Of a stretch of DNA of 64,000 nucleotides, positions 10,301-22,880 are shown piece by piece. The position numbers were made by a program, and so were the translations under genes. The stretch comes from Salvator merianae. Taxonomy: Eukaryota; Chordata; Lepidosauria; Squamata; Teiidae. Each line of letters starts with the position of its first letter. Position 1 is the stretch's first letter. Under the pieces are notes generated by a model. That model did no database searches. It was not told where the DNA came from and was given only the letters and a program-made list of their open reading frames with translations. The DNA lies in NCBI GenBank assembly GCA_003586115.2, contig QVOM02000034.1, forward strand, positions 17,405,444-17,469,443. The letters run 5' to 3'.

Positions 10301-12837
10301 CATTAGTGATTTTTAAGTGCATGGGACATACTTCTTTGGAGAATATTATATGAGAAGTAGTTCTACGGTTGCATTTAAAGAAGGGGCTACTAACTTTCCT
10401 GTTTGGTGGGCCTCATGTGAGCCTTCAGGCAAATAGTTTTGCCCCTCTTCAAGTCCTCGCTGTTTACATAATACTGTAACAGGTAGTAGTTTAAAACCTC
10501 TGCTTCTAACCTAGCTCTCTGATGGGGATGCAGATTGTCCCTCCTCAAATTCTCAGATGAGATCTTTAATAAGCAGTGAAGCGGGGAATTGCAATGTGAT
10601 TGCATACGAGAGTGTGGGATAGCACATAGCACTGGGTGTGACCAAAAGACATGTATCGTCTCTCTCCCTAAAGTGTCTACAAAGGGTGTATGCAGGTAAA
10701 AAGAAAAGAAAGGCCATTTCTGCTTTTAAAAGTTCTAGCAAGCTCCTGCTGATACGGAAAAAAGCCACTTATCTCTATGTGGCATGCATGCCAATCAGCA
10801 GGGTCAGCGGTGACTCATCAATTCAGTCCTCATATTGTGACATTTCCATAATTTTTCTTTGACTAGGTCATACATGTTCTGTCCCATGTAAAATGAATTC
10901 TGCAGCAAGATGAGCTGCCTGGAAAAAAAAGACTAAATTTGCTCCAATAGTTTCAGTGGTGCTTACTCTCTGGTACACAGATATTTGAGTGTAATGTTTT
11001 TCTAAAAAATATCCATCTTCTTTGACAAAATCTTTGATGCAAGTGTCACTCTCAGACAGAGGTCCTTTCTATACTGGGGCAAGAGACCAACCCAAGGGAC
11101 CTGCTAGGCCACTTTATCCACATCATGGTGTGGAAATGGAGCCACCTAGCAGAGGCCACACTCTCTGGTGGGACACTCTGTCCACATTGGAATGAGCTTT
11201 GGAATATGGTGCAAGAATGGCACCGTATCCTGCTCTAACTATGGACTGCTTACAAGCAGTCTACAAGCATTCTTCCGTGGTATACCAGACCATAGCCTGC
11301 ATGTAGACAGTACACAGTCATGGTCTATACCAAGCCCAGCACAGTTTTGGCCAGATACCCAGAAGCACATCACTTCTGGGTCTCTAGCTGAAAAAGCCCT
11401 GACCGGTACCTTCAAAGGCTGGAAACTTTGATTCCTGGCCATCAAAGCTGGGCTGGGCTATCTACATTACAGACAACCCTAAGAGCAGGCCAGGGGCAGC
11501 CCATCCCACCTTGGGATGGGTTGCTTATTCCAGCCCACTGCAGTGTGGGACAGCCCATGCAATATGGAAAGTGCCTAAGGGCCTATTCTCACTTTCCAGC
11601 ATAGAACTGACCTCGCAGCGTGGAGACCATCGGCACTGTGAGGCCGTAGAACAGACCATCAGAGTATGCCAGCATTCACAGTGCAAATGCTGACATCTTG
11701 CGCCATGACAGTGGCCAGGAAGCTTCTGGATGCTGCCAGGGTGAGTGGTAATGATGCACAATGGTACAGGCATGCTATACGTCTGCAGAGCTGGGGGGTG
11801 AACACAGTGTACCAGGAGCAGTCCAGCTGCTCATGGTACAGCTGTGGATCATAATTTTGTGCTCCACAGCAGATAGTGATTGGGATCAGCTGTAGCCTGA
11901 TCACCAGGGCCTCCATGAAATGTGGAAGTACTTGACTAGTAAGCATCCCTGATGCTTATTAGTTTCAAGTGTGCCAAAGTTCTAAATATCTATTCTGTAG
12001 GCTTTAAGCAAGTTATATTCTTGATTATGGGCACAGATCCTTTCAATATCAAGTTATATTTTTTGAACTATTTGGGAATTCACTTTAGTTAAATTTTATA
12101 TTTGTGCATAGGTAGTGTTACACATGGGCTGGCCCAGCCATTGATGCTGTGTCATCAGTATTCCTAACCAAGCTTGCTTACTCACTGATGGAAAAGGCAT
12201 ACGGAAGGACTAAGAGAGCCCAGAATTGCTGGTGTACAGATAACAATATCTGTCTTTACACTTTATCACAAAATCCAAATACTGCTTGGGTAATCAAGTG
12301 CCAATATACAGGGATATGTAGAAGAGGGCTTCATTTTAATCCCGCCATCTTTTGCCTTTGCTTAAAATGAATTAAAGGCTTAATTTTCTTCCATTTTGGT
12401 GGGTGACTTATTATTTGGTGGGGCATTTTGTATCACGTTATTTTAAATCCTCTGATTGCTTAAACTTTGCCCACTCTGAGCTTTTAAAACATATACATGT
12501 GTGTAGCCAAAGCTGAGAGTGTCAGGTGGTGTCCTGCTTCAGCTAGCCTGATCCAGGAATGGATTGGGCCCTGGCAGTGAAAGCAACAGGAGCCGAGCCC
12601 CTCATGCTATAAAGATTGAGGGCAAAAAGCATTTGCAGCATGGAAAAAATAAATGCAGAAATCAGCAGGCAGATGAACACTCCAAATATTTCCAACCATT
12701 TGTTCTCGGGAGTCCTAGAAAAAGGAAGAGCTTGCTCAGTCATAGTTATGCCCTTGATATTGCAAAAGGACACTCTATATGTTTCCTGCAGTTATGTCTC
12801 TGAATGTATATCCTGTGTCACAGCATTAGCAAGATAT

Positions 12838-12870
12838 ATGTGTGTGTATATGTGTGTGTGTCTGTGTATG
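12838..12870. repeat. Imperfect (TG)n microsatellite
   Basis: The tract consists of TG repeats interrupted by TATA and TCTG units. Confidence 0.8.
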
Positions 12871-12961
12871 ACTCCTTGAAACATACAGGTGCTATAGCAC
12901 ATGTCCTTTCTAGTTCTCTTCAAGCAGTGGGAAGCATTTTGCACTTACAGGTAGGATAGGT

Positions 12962-13172
12962 TAGGATTGCAGTGCTTCCAGGTTGGAGAGACAGGCAGGA
13001 TGCCTCTAAAGGCCATTTGCAGAGAGTCCAGAGCAGGTGAAGATTTTGCCTTTGTCTTCCGCTTGAGAGTGCCCAGAGGCGACCGTATGAGACAGGATGC
13101 TGATTTAGATGAGCTATGGCTTGATCCAGCAGGGCTCCTCTTGTGTTCTTATGCTCTTATGATTACATCATG
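12962..13172 (+). mobile_element. CR1-type LINE 3' UTR fragment
   Basis: It contains 'tccaggttggagagacaggc', 'gcaggtgaagattttgcctt' and 'gatccagcagggctcctctt', and ends in a repeated 'gttcttatgctcttatg' octamer tail. The same block follows the coding region in the copy at 52200-52690, which identifies it as the 3' UTR of that CR1 family. Other copies are at 22687-22880 (antisense) and 30695-30895. Confidence 0.75.
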
Positions 13173-13929
13173 CTTTTTCAGCAAGTTATTTCAGTCCTTG
13201 TAGTACACTTTTTGAGAGGGTAAAAGTGTTAAGTGGGCTCTTTTAAAACAGTATACCCTTGCAGTGCCAAAACCGTGACTGAGAATATCTTTTACAGTGC
13301 AATAAAAGCAACTGTGGTTGCTAATTTACATTTTCAGTTGATACATTTAATATTTTTTTTGCAGCCCAAATGCAGAGGTTCAGTTAAACTATAAACCCAC
13401 AGTAGGCTCAAAGCCTGAGTATTTCTAGATTTGGTCTTGGTACAGAGAGAGTGAGAGGGAAGAAAGAGTGTGGAAGCTTAAAAAAAAATCTAATGCATTC
13501 GTATTTGTTATTGTAAGAACAAAGTAACAGATGGTGGCTTTCTTAAAAGCAAAGCAAGGCTACAATCATAAGCATATTGATTAAGGAAGAAGCTCCATTA
13601 AAAACTCTGTTGCATTTAGTTCTTAAAAATACATTGTACCTAGGATTGTGTGGCAAACGTATTCTATCTTTTAGTAATATTATAAAGTGTGTTTGAGATT
13701 ATGTATAATTTTATGATAGAGAGGAGAGCTGCATGAATTGTGGATTGTAGTTAGGTTGGAAAGACTTTAAAAATAAACCTTCATCAGCATGGGTGGAAAA
13801 CAGTACAATCTATAGACAGTGCAGTTTTGAATTCCTCCTGTTTTTAAACCCTGCAGTCAAGGTATTGGCCTACATGCTGTAGCATTTTTTTCCCAGGGGC
13901 TTGTCTTAAATTTCTAAATTGTACTACTA

Positions 13930-14152
13930 GGCCCCAGTCACACCTAAGTTTTAATCCAGCCTCGGTCCATTTTCAGACTGAGACAACACATCAGTGAAGT
14001 AGTAAGATATTTTCTTTCAGCATTATCTAACTCAGAAAATCCATCTTTGGGTTAGATAATGTGGAAGGAAAATGATTAGTCACTTTGTGAATGAGTTCTT
14101 TCAATCCAAAGGTGAACTGAAGCTGGATTAAAACTTAGGTGTGACTGGGTCC
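13930..14152. mobile_element. MITE, GGCCCCAGTCACACC family, copy 1
   Basis: The terminal inverted repeats begin GGCCCCAGTCACACCTAAG on the left and, read inward from the right, GGACCCAGTCACACCTAAG. They continue through 'ttttaatccagc'. The element is 223 bp with no coding capacity. The second copy at 16797-17016 shares both ends and the internal 'gaaaatgattagtca' motif. The flanking triplets here (cta/tgc) do not match, so the target duplication has decayed or the ends are slightly off. Confidence 0.75.
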
Positions 14153-14689
14153 TGCATGCAACCTGCATGCAAAAAATGCACCTACGCTTTCACTTAGATG
14201 GCGTATACCGTTACCCCACTGCACCAGTGAGGGCTAACCCCCCCCCCCACATTTGCATTTGCAAGAGAAACAGTCCTTAAGAGAACTTAGGTAAGACAGT
14301 GGGGAGGAGAACATGAAGTTCCTAGTTTGATTCAGCATGTTCATTGGATTTAATATCTTTTAGGGCAGCCCCATGTAAAACGTGGGAAAATCACTTTTCC
14401 ACAAAACACGGCCAGCACCATTATTCCTTTCTCTATGGGTGGGGCAGGCTCTCTGTGCAGTGATATCGCATGCAAGTGGAGTGCAGTCTCATCCACAGAG
14501 AGAGGAATAACAGCAGCAGCCGTGTTCTGTGGAGAGGTGAGTTCCTTACATGTTTTACACAAAGCTCACCTGGTCTAAAATAGGCTGCAGGTGCTGTACA
14601 GAGACAGGAATTGTTGGGTGAGGCACCATATAGTCCTGGGTTTGCCTAAATGATTTATTTTTGATGATCTGCAGTTTGACACAAGCCTT

Positions 14690-14945
14690 CTGCACGCGGA
14701 CCTTCTCAGTGGTGACACCTTTCCTTTGGAAAGGTCTTCTTTCTAATATCTGTGGGGCACCTGCATTAGGCCTTCTCAGTTTGAATGGTTTCTTCTTATC
14801 TATTGTTAGAAAATTATTATTTAGCTTTTAATACATTTTAATGAGAACTCTGGGTGCTGGGGGAGTTTTGGTCTTTTTGCTTCTTATTATATTGCTGTGA
14901 ATTGCTTTAGGATCTTCTGATGGGAAGTAGTATAAAATATTTTAA
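14690..14945 (+). mobile_element. L2-like LINE 3' end fragment
   Basis: It begins with 'gcggaccttctcagtggtga' and ends in an AT-rich tail, 'agtagtataaaatattttaa', followed by an A-run. The order of motifs matches the L2-like ends at 1940-2175 and 62890-63160. No frame survives. Confidence 0.5.
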
Positions 14946-14969
14946 ATTAAAAAAAGAGGAGGAATGTGG

Positions 14970-15085
14970 TATAGGAGCAAAAGGGTCATAGATTTTTATC
15001 TGGGAGGCCAAGGGTCCAATCCTGGATTTAATCCTCTAAAGTTTATTGAGTAATCTCTGGCCAGTCACATACATGTCAGATTAAA
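14970..15085. repeat. Possible tRNA-derived SINE relic
   Basis: The order 'aggagcaaaagggtcatag', 'aagggtccaatcctgg' and 'tctggccagtcacatac' resembles a decayed tRNA-type SINE head (B-box-like 'ggtccaatcc') followed by a MIR-like body. The match is weak. Confidence 0.3.
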
Positions 15086-16796
15086 TTATACTGTTGAGTG
15101 GTTACATGAAAATGGGGAAGGCACCACATATGTTACTAGAGTTTCTTGGAGGAAGGAATTAAAATGTTAATGGTATCTTATTAGTTGCTGAACAGAATCT
15201 AGGGTAGTGTCTGTACAGTTTTCTTGGACAGTGCAGGGTGATGGAGGCCCTCCTCTGGCAAGCAGTGGTCGTATAATTCACTGCTGGTCAGCTCCTGGGA
15301 GCAAAATCTGTGTCCAAGGGTGCTCTGTGTGTTCATTGGGAAAATACAGTCCTTGCCAGGTTCGCTCCCACTGCTGCCGTGCAGAAAGGCGGAAGCAACA
15401 GGAATGTCTCACGGCCCGTTCTGGGGCCCAGTGATATTTTGCCAGGCTTCAAAAGTGATCTGCTCCTGGGGCAATTTCTGGGCTTGGTGCAATGTCCCCA
15501 GTGTGTAGCTTTTAATGGAGAAAAAGCTCCTGCCCAGCAGTGGTCCCCACAGTGGGTGCTATATGGGAAGTGTGTGGAAGTTGCTTAAGGGAGGAAGAGC
15601 AGGAGCCTACACCAGTGCTACGTAAAACAAAAAAAGTTTGCAAGCATCTTCATCAAAATACGTTGTCACCCTCCCTCCAAAGGTGTGGCTATAAAGCACA
15701 TACTGATGGCATGCAACTGAATGCCTGGCTAGCATGATCTTTATTAATTTTGTGTATTGTCAAGATGGAAATAATTAGTATAACAGATCACAACAAAACT
15801 TATACTCTGGAGGGCATTCCTTGGCTTTTAAAAAAACACCATTAGACGTCTGTAAGTAATCCTTTGTACATCAGGGATCTTTAATGTACTAAGATTAAAG
15901 CATGTTTATAAAGAGATGGAATTTTTCTTTAAAGGAAAGGAGCAGCTTCAGTCCACATGTCTAAATGTGCTTAGTAGTTTTGGGAGGTTGTTCTTGTCTA
16001 TAAATGATGCTAGTTGCATCTGCAGGGGATATGTTAAAACCTTTTGGATGTTCACCAGAAAGGTAACAGCAGCAGAGGGTTAGGAGCCTGAGGTTCTTCT
16101 TTTTAAAAAAAGAAAAACTCTCTTATAGTTGGCCAACTGCTCCCCAAAGTGGTTTTACCATTTAACTGAATGGGCTAATTTGAGCCTCTTTGCAAATAAT
16201 GTAAGAATTGCTGAAAGGGGGCTTGTCCATCCTTTGACACCTGTAACACTAAGAGATAGCACACACATGTGAAATGGTCTTGGCAGAACTCTCACTGCCA
16301 CAAAACGTTTATATTATCAGATATGGCATTGCTGTTCAATGGAGGTAGTTCACACATTAAGTGATCAGTATGCTGCAAGCAAACTAGGTCCAGGCAACCA
16401 AAAGAAATGGCTCTGAGAAGAAGACAGTTTAGGCTGCAATTCCTACCATCATCTTGCTTCTAGTGAATGTATGTTGAATTTCAGTCACAGTGAATGAAGC
16501 TCACACAAAAGGAAACCCTTCTTCTCTTGCAACATCTGGACATATCGGAAGTCTGAGTTGAGTAGTTGTGAATAGCAGGAGGGATGAATCTGGCAGAGCT
16601 GGATCTCCCCCTGCTCCTGTCTCAGACACTTCCCGAGATTTCCCTGGTCCTCAGGACCAGTGACTAGCGGGAATGCAAAAGGCTGCATTATGATGGAGTA
16701 TGGGGGCCATATGCCTTGCGCAGGATCACTTCAGTGCAGGATTGCATTGGATACATCTTATTGTTCGGAATCCAAGAGAGGGTACAACCACACAAG

Positions 16797-17016
16797 GGCC
16801 CCAGTCGCACCTAGGTTTTAATCCAGCTTCAGACCACTTTTGGATTGGGAGAATCCATCACCAAAATGACTAATCATTTTCTTTCCCCATGGTGTAACCC
16901 AAAGGTGGATTTTTTGGAGCTAGATAGTGCTGAAAGAAAACATCTTATTACTTCACTGTTGTGTTCTCTCTGAAAGTGGACTGAAGCTGGATTAAAACTT
17001 TGGTGCAACTGGGTCC
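16797..17016. mobile_element. MITE, GGCCCCAGTCACACC family, copy 2
   Basis: The element is 220 bp with imperfect inverted ends (GGCCCCAGTCGCACC and, inward from the right, GGACCCAGTTGCACC). A direct AAG triplet flanks both sides (16794-16796 and 17017-17019), consistent with a 3-bp target duplication. Such duplications are typical of PIF/Harbinger elements; the superfamily call is inference. Confidence 0.7.
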
Positions 17017-17842
17017 AAGGATACTTTCCTTGCATCCTCATGGACAAGTTGCAGAACTGCTTGCGCACAGCAGCATTTCCAGTCCATTTGGGGACCTGTA
17101 GGGAGGGAGGAAAATAGGAAAGCAATGCTGATGTCCCCCTTTCTGGCGACTGAAGTGATAATGATGAAGAAAGTTGCCTTGCATGGCTCTTACCCACCCT
17201 TGAAAAGTCGGCGGGGGGAAAGGGAGAAATGTGTCACTTTCTGAACTGCCACCCTGTGATACCTTCTAAGTTCCATTCCCTGGGACCCATTTCATCTCCT
17301 CAACAGGCAGTCTCCGCCTAGGGGATAGTTGCGGATAATGCAGTGTTTGGTCACACCATCCAGCCAAGTTGTGTCTTTCTGAAGTGGCAACTTCAATGCA
17401 GATTTTGTCATTTCTTACCTATAGAAGGAGGATCTGAGTGCCTTAGGGTAGCAGAGGGTGGGCAGCCCTGCCCAGAGTGCCCCAAATGTGATCATTTAAG
17501 ACCTTACAAACACAGCCAGAACTGCATATCTGTGTAGAATTCCTGTACCTGCCTGTGGTCAGGAGCTAACAAAGCGCTCAAGACAGGCAGAGAAATGGTT
17601 CTGTCTTGAAAGCCCTTGTGCTGCTTAGGAAAGATTTTCTTTGCATGTTCAGTGGCAGCAGACACTGGGAGCAAACAGTGGAAGGTTATAACTTCCATGT
17701 TATGTTTCTTGAACAGCCTAAACCATTGCTAGCCATTGTTGGGAGCAGGCTAAATTAGTTTTTGGCATGATTTCCTAAAATAGTCTGTATATTAAGGGAG
17801 ACATCACTGCAAACTTCTCACATCTGGTATAGAATGTTTAAG

Positions 17843-17966
17843 GTGGCAAGCCAACGTGTGGTCTTCTGGATATTGCTGAACTGCAGCTCCCAAAATCCTC
17901 TGTCTTAGGTCCTGCTGACTGAGACTGATGGGAGTTGTCAGTCAACAATATCTGGGTGGCCTCGCC
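17843..17966. repeat. Short fold-back repeat (CTCCCAT family), copy 2
   Basis: The 'atattgctgaactgcagctc' arm pairs with 'gggagttgtcagtcaacaat' across a short middle. It is the best preserved of the four copies in the window. Confidence 0.55.
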
Positions 17967-18236
17967 TTAGCTACCCTTAGCTCCAAGCCTAGTTCTCATG
18001 GTGCCTTGCCTAAATGTGCCTCGTAAAAAGTAGCACATGTTAAGTGCTTTATAAAAATAACATGTTTTATGTGTGTGTTTTAAACCAAGAACGGCTTCTA
18101 AAAAGCCTCTTCTGTGCATTCTGCATTGTGCAAAACTTCCAGCTTGGCTGAGGCTTCTATGAAGGAATCTTTTCAGCAGTGGTTCTTACTGAGCGTGAGC
18201 AATTAGATCTGGTATCAGGTATCTCAAACTGATCTG

Positions 18237-19592
18237 CATAAGAACATAAGAGAAGCCTTGCTGGATCAGGACACGGTCTATCTAGTCCAGCATCCTGTTT
18301 CACACAGTGGCCCATCAATTGCTTCTAGGTATTCTCAAGCAGAATACAAGGCAAAACCTTCGCCTGCTCTTGACTTCCTGCAAATGGTTTTACAGACATC
18401 CTGCCCGTCATACGAGCCTGGAGGCAGTACCTAGGCATCCATTCTAGTAGTCATTGATACACCTGACCTCCATGAATCTGTCGAATCCTTTCTTAAAGCT
18501 ATCTAGGCTGATTGCTGTCACCACCTCTTCTGGTAATAAATTCCATAGACTGATGACCCTCTGGGTGAAAAAATACTTCCCCTTGTTGGACTTAACTCTC
18601 CTACCCATCAGCTTCATAGAGTGCCCCCTGATCCTAGTGTTGTGTGATAGAGAAAAGAATTTCTCTCTATCCACCTTATCTATACCGTGCATGACATATA
18701 TTTTTTTGCATGATATTATATACTTCAGTCAAGTCTCCTCTTAAACGCCGCTTTTCAAGGCTGAAGAGGCCAAGACGTTGCAACCTGATTTCATACGGAA
18801 GGTGTTCCAACCGACAGAGGTTTGCAATGGTAGGATGTAGACTTTCACAGCCAGTTTCAATCTCATTTGTAGTAGTTTTTGGGCTATTGTGCCATGTTCT
18901 ATAGTTCTTGTGAGAACCTAACCTTTCCAAGAAACATTCAGGAGACATCTATAAGAAAGGTGACTACATCCAGCACACCATCAGTTGTTTTGACTCTTCC
19001 AGAAGTCAGATCCTCTGAAGATGGACGTTGTAGCTATGTCTGAAAGCTTAGGTTCTCAGAAGGACTATAGAACACATCACAATACTACTACAAATGAGGG
19101 TGTTCCAACCCCTTAATCATTCTGGTTGCCCTCTTCTGCACCTTCTCCAGTTCCACAATATCCTTTCTGAGGTGAGGTGACCAGAATTGTACACAATATT
19201 CCAAGTGTGGTCTCACCATAGAGTTGTAAAGAGGCACAATGACACTTGCCAACTTGTTTTCTGTTCCCTTCCTAATTATTCCTAGCACTGAATTTGCTTT
19301 TTTCACTGCTGCTGCATGCTGGGTTGACACCTTCATTAAGCTGTCTACCAGAACCCTGAGATTCTTTTCCTGGTTTGTCACAGAAATCTTGGCCCCCATC
19401 AGTTTATGGGTATAATTGGGGGTCTTTGCCCCGATGTGCATCACTTTGCACTTGCTAAGACTGACGTGCATTTGCCACTTCGTTGCCCACTTACCCAATG
19501 TCAAGAGATGCCTCTGGAGCTCTTTACAATCATTTTCAGTTTTTACTACCCTGAACAATTTAGTGTCATCAGCAAACTTTGCGAACTTAATT
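18237..19592 (-). mobile_element. CR1 LINE 3' portion, antisense, interrupted
   Basis: Read on the minus strand this is the C-terminal part of a CR1 reverse transcriptase. It starts at the FADD catalytic motif (near 19575), passes through PLYNSMVRPHLEYCVQFW, and continues after an interruption to RRLRGDL and the terminal LWNLLPEEVV block. It ends in the 3' UTR with octamer repeats near 18240. The copy is truncated at its 5' end, and a second element (18813-19098) is inserted into it. It belongs to the same lineage as 52200-52690, distinct from the younger copy at 27870-28808. Confidence 0.85.
18813..19098. mobile_element. Nested 286-bp insertion, possible Penelope-like remnant
   Basis: The insertion splits the CR1 copy and is flanked by a perfect 12-bp duplication of CR1 sequence (ggtgttccaacc at 18801-18812 and 19099-19110). 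Long imperfect inverted arms run at 18862-18927 and about 19042-19098 (ctcatttgtagtagt and its complement; gttctatag...tgagaaccta on both). Between them 'cctctgaagatggacg' and 'gtctgaaagcttagg' resemble the CTGAAGA...GAAA core carried by Penelope-like element ends. Family assignment is inference; the insertion and its duplication are directly visible. Confidence 0.65.
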
Positions 19593-21339
19593 CAATTAGT
19601 AGGGCATAGGATATAATGATGGATGATTTCCATAGAGGAAGTCACCAGCAGTCTGGTCTCCTCTAGCTTTGAAGCTTTTCTGCCACCCCCCATCTCCCAA
19701 GTTATTTTACAAATACATCAGCATTTCCCAAAATCTGGGAATTCGTGACCCACTGATGGTGGCAGCGGCTTCATGGCTGCTGACTTCTGAAGTTGTCTTG
19801 CCTCACAGTTCACACCAGCTTAGGGAGGGAAATAGTTGCCTGTCTGCTGGCTCCTGAGCAGTGTTTGGGCAGATAGAGTAGTGGTTCTCAAACCCTTCCA
19901 AGCATCACTGAAATATTAAATATTTTGTCACCCATTTTGCTGTGACCCGTAAAAATATTCTTTCTTCCTTAGCCCACAGACTGTGTATAATCAGATTATT
20001 TCACTCCTTGTACCTCTAAGGACCGTACATGTCTCCATGAAACTAACCCTAAACCTGTAATGAAGGTTCTTGACTATTTATTTAAGAAAGTCTATAGACT
20101 CTCATATGTTCTAGAAAAGAAAATATGATACAGAATGGCTGGACCATTTCTGGGTTTTACCATCTGATGTACAGGCTGACATGACAGATTGTGTCCACCT
20201 ACAGCAAAAAACAATAGCAAACTTTCTAAAATTACCTTGTCAAAGAGAAGAAGAGGGTGAATGTCTCTCTCCTAAATGTACTTTCACATATGCTGGAGCA
20301 TTCAGGAATGTAAGGTTCTCCCTTGTATTCAGAAGTGGTACAGCCCAGATTCAAGTAACTCTGTTAGTATGACTCAAGTCATACAGTTTTCTTTTCATAT
20401 GTTTGTTGGACAAATTCTTGTACTGAATAACCTTGTTAGTATAAAATGCAGAAAAATGATGCCAGCAAGCCAGCTTTCTAGCTTCTCACAACCTGTACTT
20501 TGAGTTAAGATGAGCAATTAAATATAGGTTTATTTTTTATTTTTTTAAAATCAGGCCCTGGTTGGTTGAGTTTTATTAGAAGTTGGTTGATTTTGAAGAT
20601 GCCATGTTATAAATGATCAGAATAGTTGTGGTTAATACTAGGAAGTGTCTTGCTTCAGCTGAAATGGTGGTTTATTATTACAGATTAGATATACAGCTGA
20701 ATATAATAAGATACAATGTTCCTTGGGTTTTGTTTTTAATAGCTAAAGCATACCATATTTATATGAATACATCTGTGTTTTGATCAGTTTTAATTTTAAG
20801 CCACTTCAAAGACCAGCTTTATTTGTTAAATTTGTGTAACAAAGACAATGGGCATGCTAAAGTTTAAATTAATAGTCGAGAATTTTAACTGTCTTTATTG
20901 CAGGTGGAATAACTTTGTGTCTTGGCAAAGTGAAAGTGCAGATTTAATTTTTGTATGCAGTTTGAAAAATATGATTATGTGGTTCAGTTTTACGTTTGTA
21001 GGACACACACATGAATGGAAAAAATTCCTCCAGAAATCAGGCTGGTACCTTATATGGTTTGGCAGCAGGTCCTAAAAACAAGAAATACAAAACAAATCCA
21101 CCATCCACAGACTGTGTAATTTTTCACCCTGACTGGTGACAGTTTAGTGCAGGGAGGTAAAATGAATAATGAAGTTCTTCTGACTGATATGAGACAAAAT
21201 TATCTGCCTTCATATCCATTGCCTGAGACAGTACTTTTTACCATATTTGACTCACAATGCTTTATAAATGTTGGGTAGCAGCTGCAATTTTGTTCAAAGC
21301 AGAGTAAATCTTTTTAATTTCTCTGCCTAAAATGAAGGG

Positions 21340-21660
21340 TATTTATTTTATTTGCATTTTTATCCTGCTCTATACCCTAAGTTCTCAGGGCGGGTTACAA
21401 TAATAAAAACAGAATGTAAAATGCACGCACTAAAAACAGCAAAAAGGCAACGGTAAATAGGTGGGTCTTCACTGCTCCCCTAAAGATGTAAAGTGAAGGT
21501 GCTTGACACATCTCAGGGGAGACTGTTCTACAGTCTGGGGGCCACCACTGTAAAGGCCTTATCGTATTGAATTGCTGCGGCTTACAGTATACAATTTCAG
21601 ACAAGCCCGTGCCCTCAGGCTTACAATCTAAAGAGACAAGACACAAAAGGAAAAGGGCCT
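21340..21660 (-). mobile_element. L2 LINE 3' region, antisense
   Basis: It contains 'cagggcgggttacaataata' and 'tctcaggggagactgttcta', then 'gtctgggggccaccactgta' and 'aaggcc'. In antisense this is the 3' end of the L2 ORF and its tail. Related antisense fragments are at 36215-36800, 44080-44580 and 59565-60960. Confidence 0.65.
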
Positions 21661-22283
21661 GGTAGGGAAGAGGGGCATTATATGATTATAATTATGATAA
21701 GATATAATGATACATTATATCTTTATAATGTAACACTAAATAGTATTAAAAGTCAAATTATATGTGTAGTACATTATATTTTTTTGTCCCTCATTCCTAC
21801 TCTTTTATATTTTACAACTGCTGCTACATTCCTGGTGTACTAGACCAATGTAGGTACAAACAAAACAGATTGCCAATTTTGGATAAAAGAGGAGTAGTCC
21901 CATCATATGTCTTTTAAAGTTTTAGACTTGTTGAAACTACAGATCCCTTATGGCTACAAGAGGTTTGATTTTGTAGCCTTAATGCTAAACACATTTTCTT
22001 GAGGATAGGCAGTGCTTGGTTAAAGGAAGAGAGAAATGTGTTTTCAAAATAAAAGCAATGAACGTGGGCATCTGTTACTGTGGACATGTTTGGCTAGGAA
22101 ACCCCTAACTGTATAATGTGTTTTAAAAATAAAGAGAAACTGAAGGGATTTTTCAACAGCAGGATCAACCTTAGAGATCTCTGTCACATCCATGCCACTT
22201 CAGATGCTGTGCTGAATTCCTTTGCTGACTCTTCTATTTGTTACTCTCTTTGTTGTCATTTAAGGAACATGAGGGCTTTGGAG

Positions 22284-22452
22284 CAGGGTCGGCCTGTCAC
22301 TTTAAGTGCAGGTGTTTGCATAGCACTGGAAGGGGCCATTTCTGGCTGCGGGGCCACCATAGTGACAACGGCAGGCCACTGCAAGACCTGCCCAACGATC
22401 GCCCCTTCCAGCGCTATGTGAACACCCATGTTAAAGCGACGAGCCGCCCCTG
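22284..22452. mobile_element. Hairpin MITE, hAT-like, copy 1
   Basis: The 169-bp palindromic element has ends CAGGGTCGGCCTGTC and, inward from the right, CAGGGGCGGCTCGTC, followed by a shared 'gctttaa' and 'gggtgtt'. A perfect 8-bp duplication CTTTGGAG flanks it (22276-22283 and 22453-22460). The CAG terminus and 8-bp duplication fit the hAT superfamily. It is the most diverged of the three copies and has no coding capacity. Confidence 0.85.
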
Positions 22453-22686
22453 CTTTGGAGCTTGAACTTCAGCTCCAAAATCCAAGTCTAGCTTCATCTA
22501 GTTTTACAACATCAACAGCTAAAGTTGTCTCTGTTCTCAGTGCTAAAGCTAATTTATGGATTATATCAAAAGAAAGGTGATGCTTTTTAGAGGCTCTATC
22601 ATGTTACTTCCATCAGCCTTAACTATGGAACATGATCTCAGGAGTTGTTAGGAACTGCAATGCAAAACCTCTTGAATGTACCAAGT

Positions 22687-22880
22687 TGAGAAACTCATAA
22701 GAACCTAAGAGGAGCCTTGCTGGATTGGGCCATGGCCCATCTAGTCCAGCATCCTGTCTCACACAGTGACCCACCAACTGCTTCTGGGCATTCTCAAGCA
22801 GAATAAAAGGCAAAACCTTCACCTGCTCTTGACTCCCTACAAATTCCTTTCAGAGGCATCCTGCCTGTCTCTCCACCAAC
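22687..22880 (-). mobile_element. CR1-type LINE 3' UTR fragment, antisense
   Basis: It begins 'ctcataagaacctaagagga', the antisense of the octamer tail. It continues through 'ccttgctggattgggccatg' and 'aggcaaaaccttcacctgct', the same 3' UTR seen in sense at 52500-52690. Confidence 0.75.

Noticed and set aside
11060..11950. GC-richer block with several open frames on both strands, as a possible gene
   Set aside because: The frames are short and conflicting, and strings are shared with 1150-1200. It looks like an unclassified repeat rather than exons.
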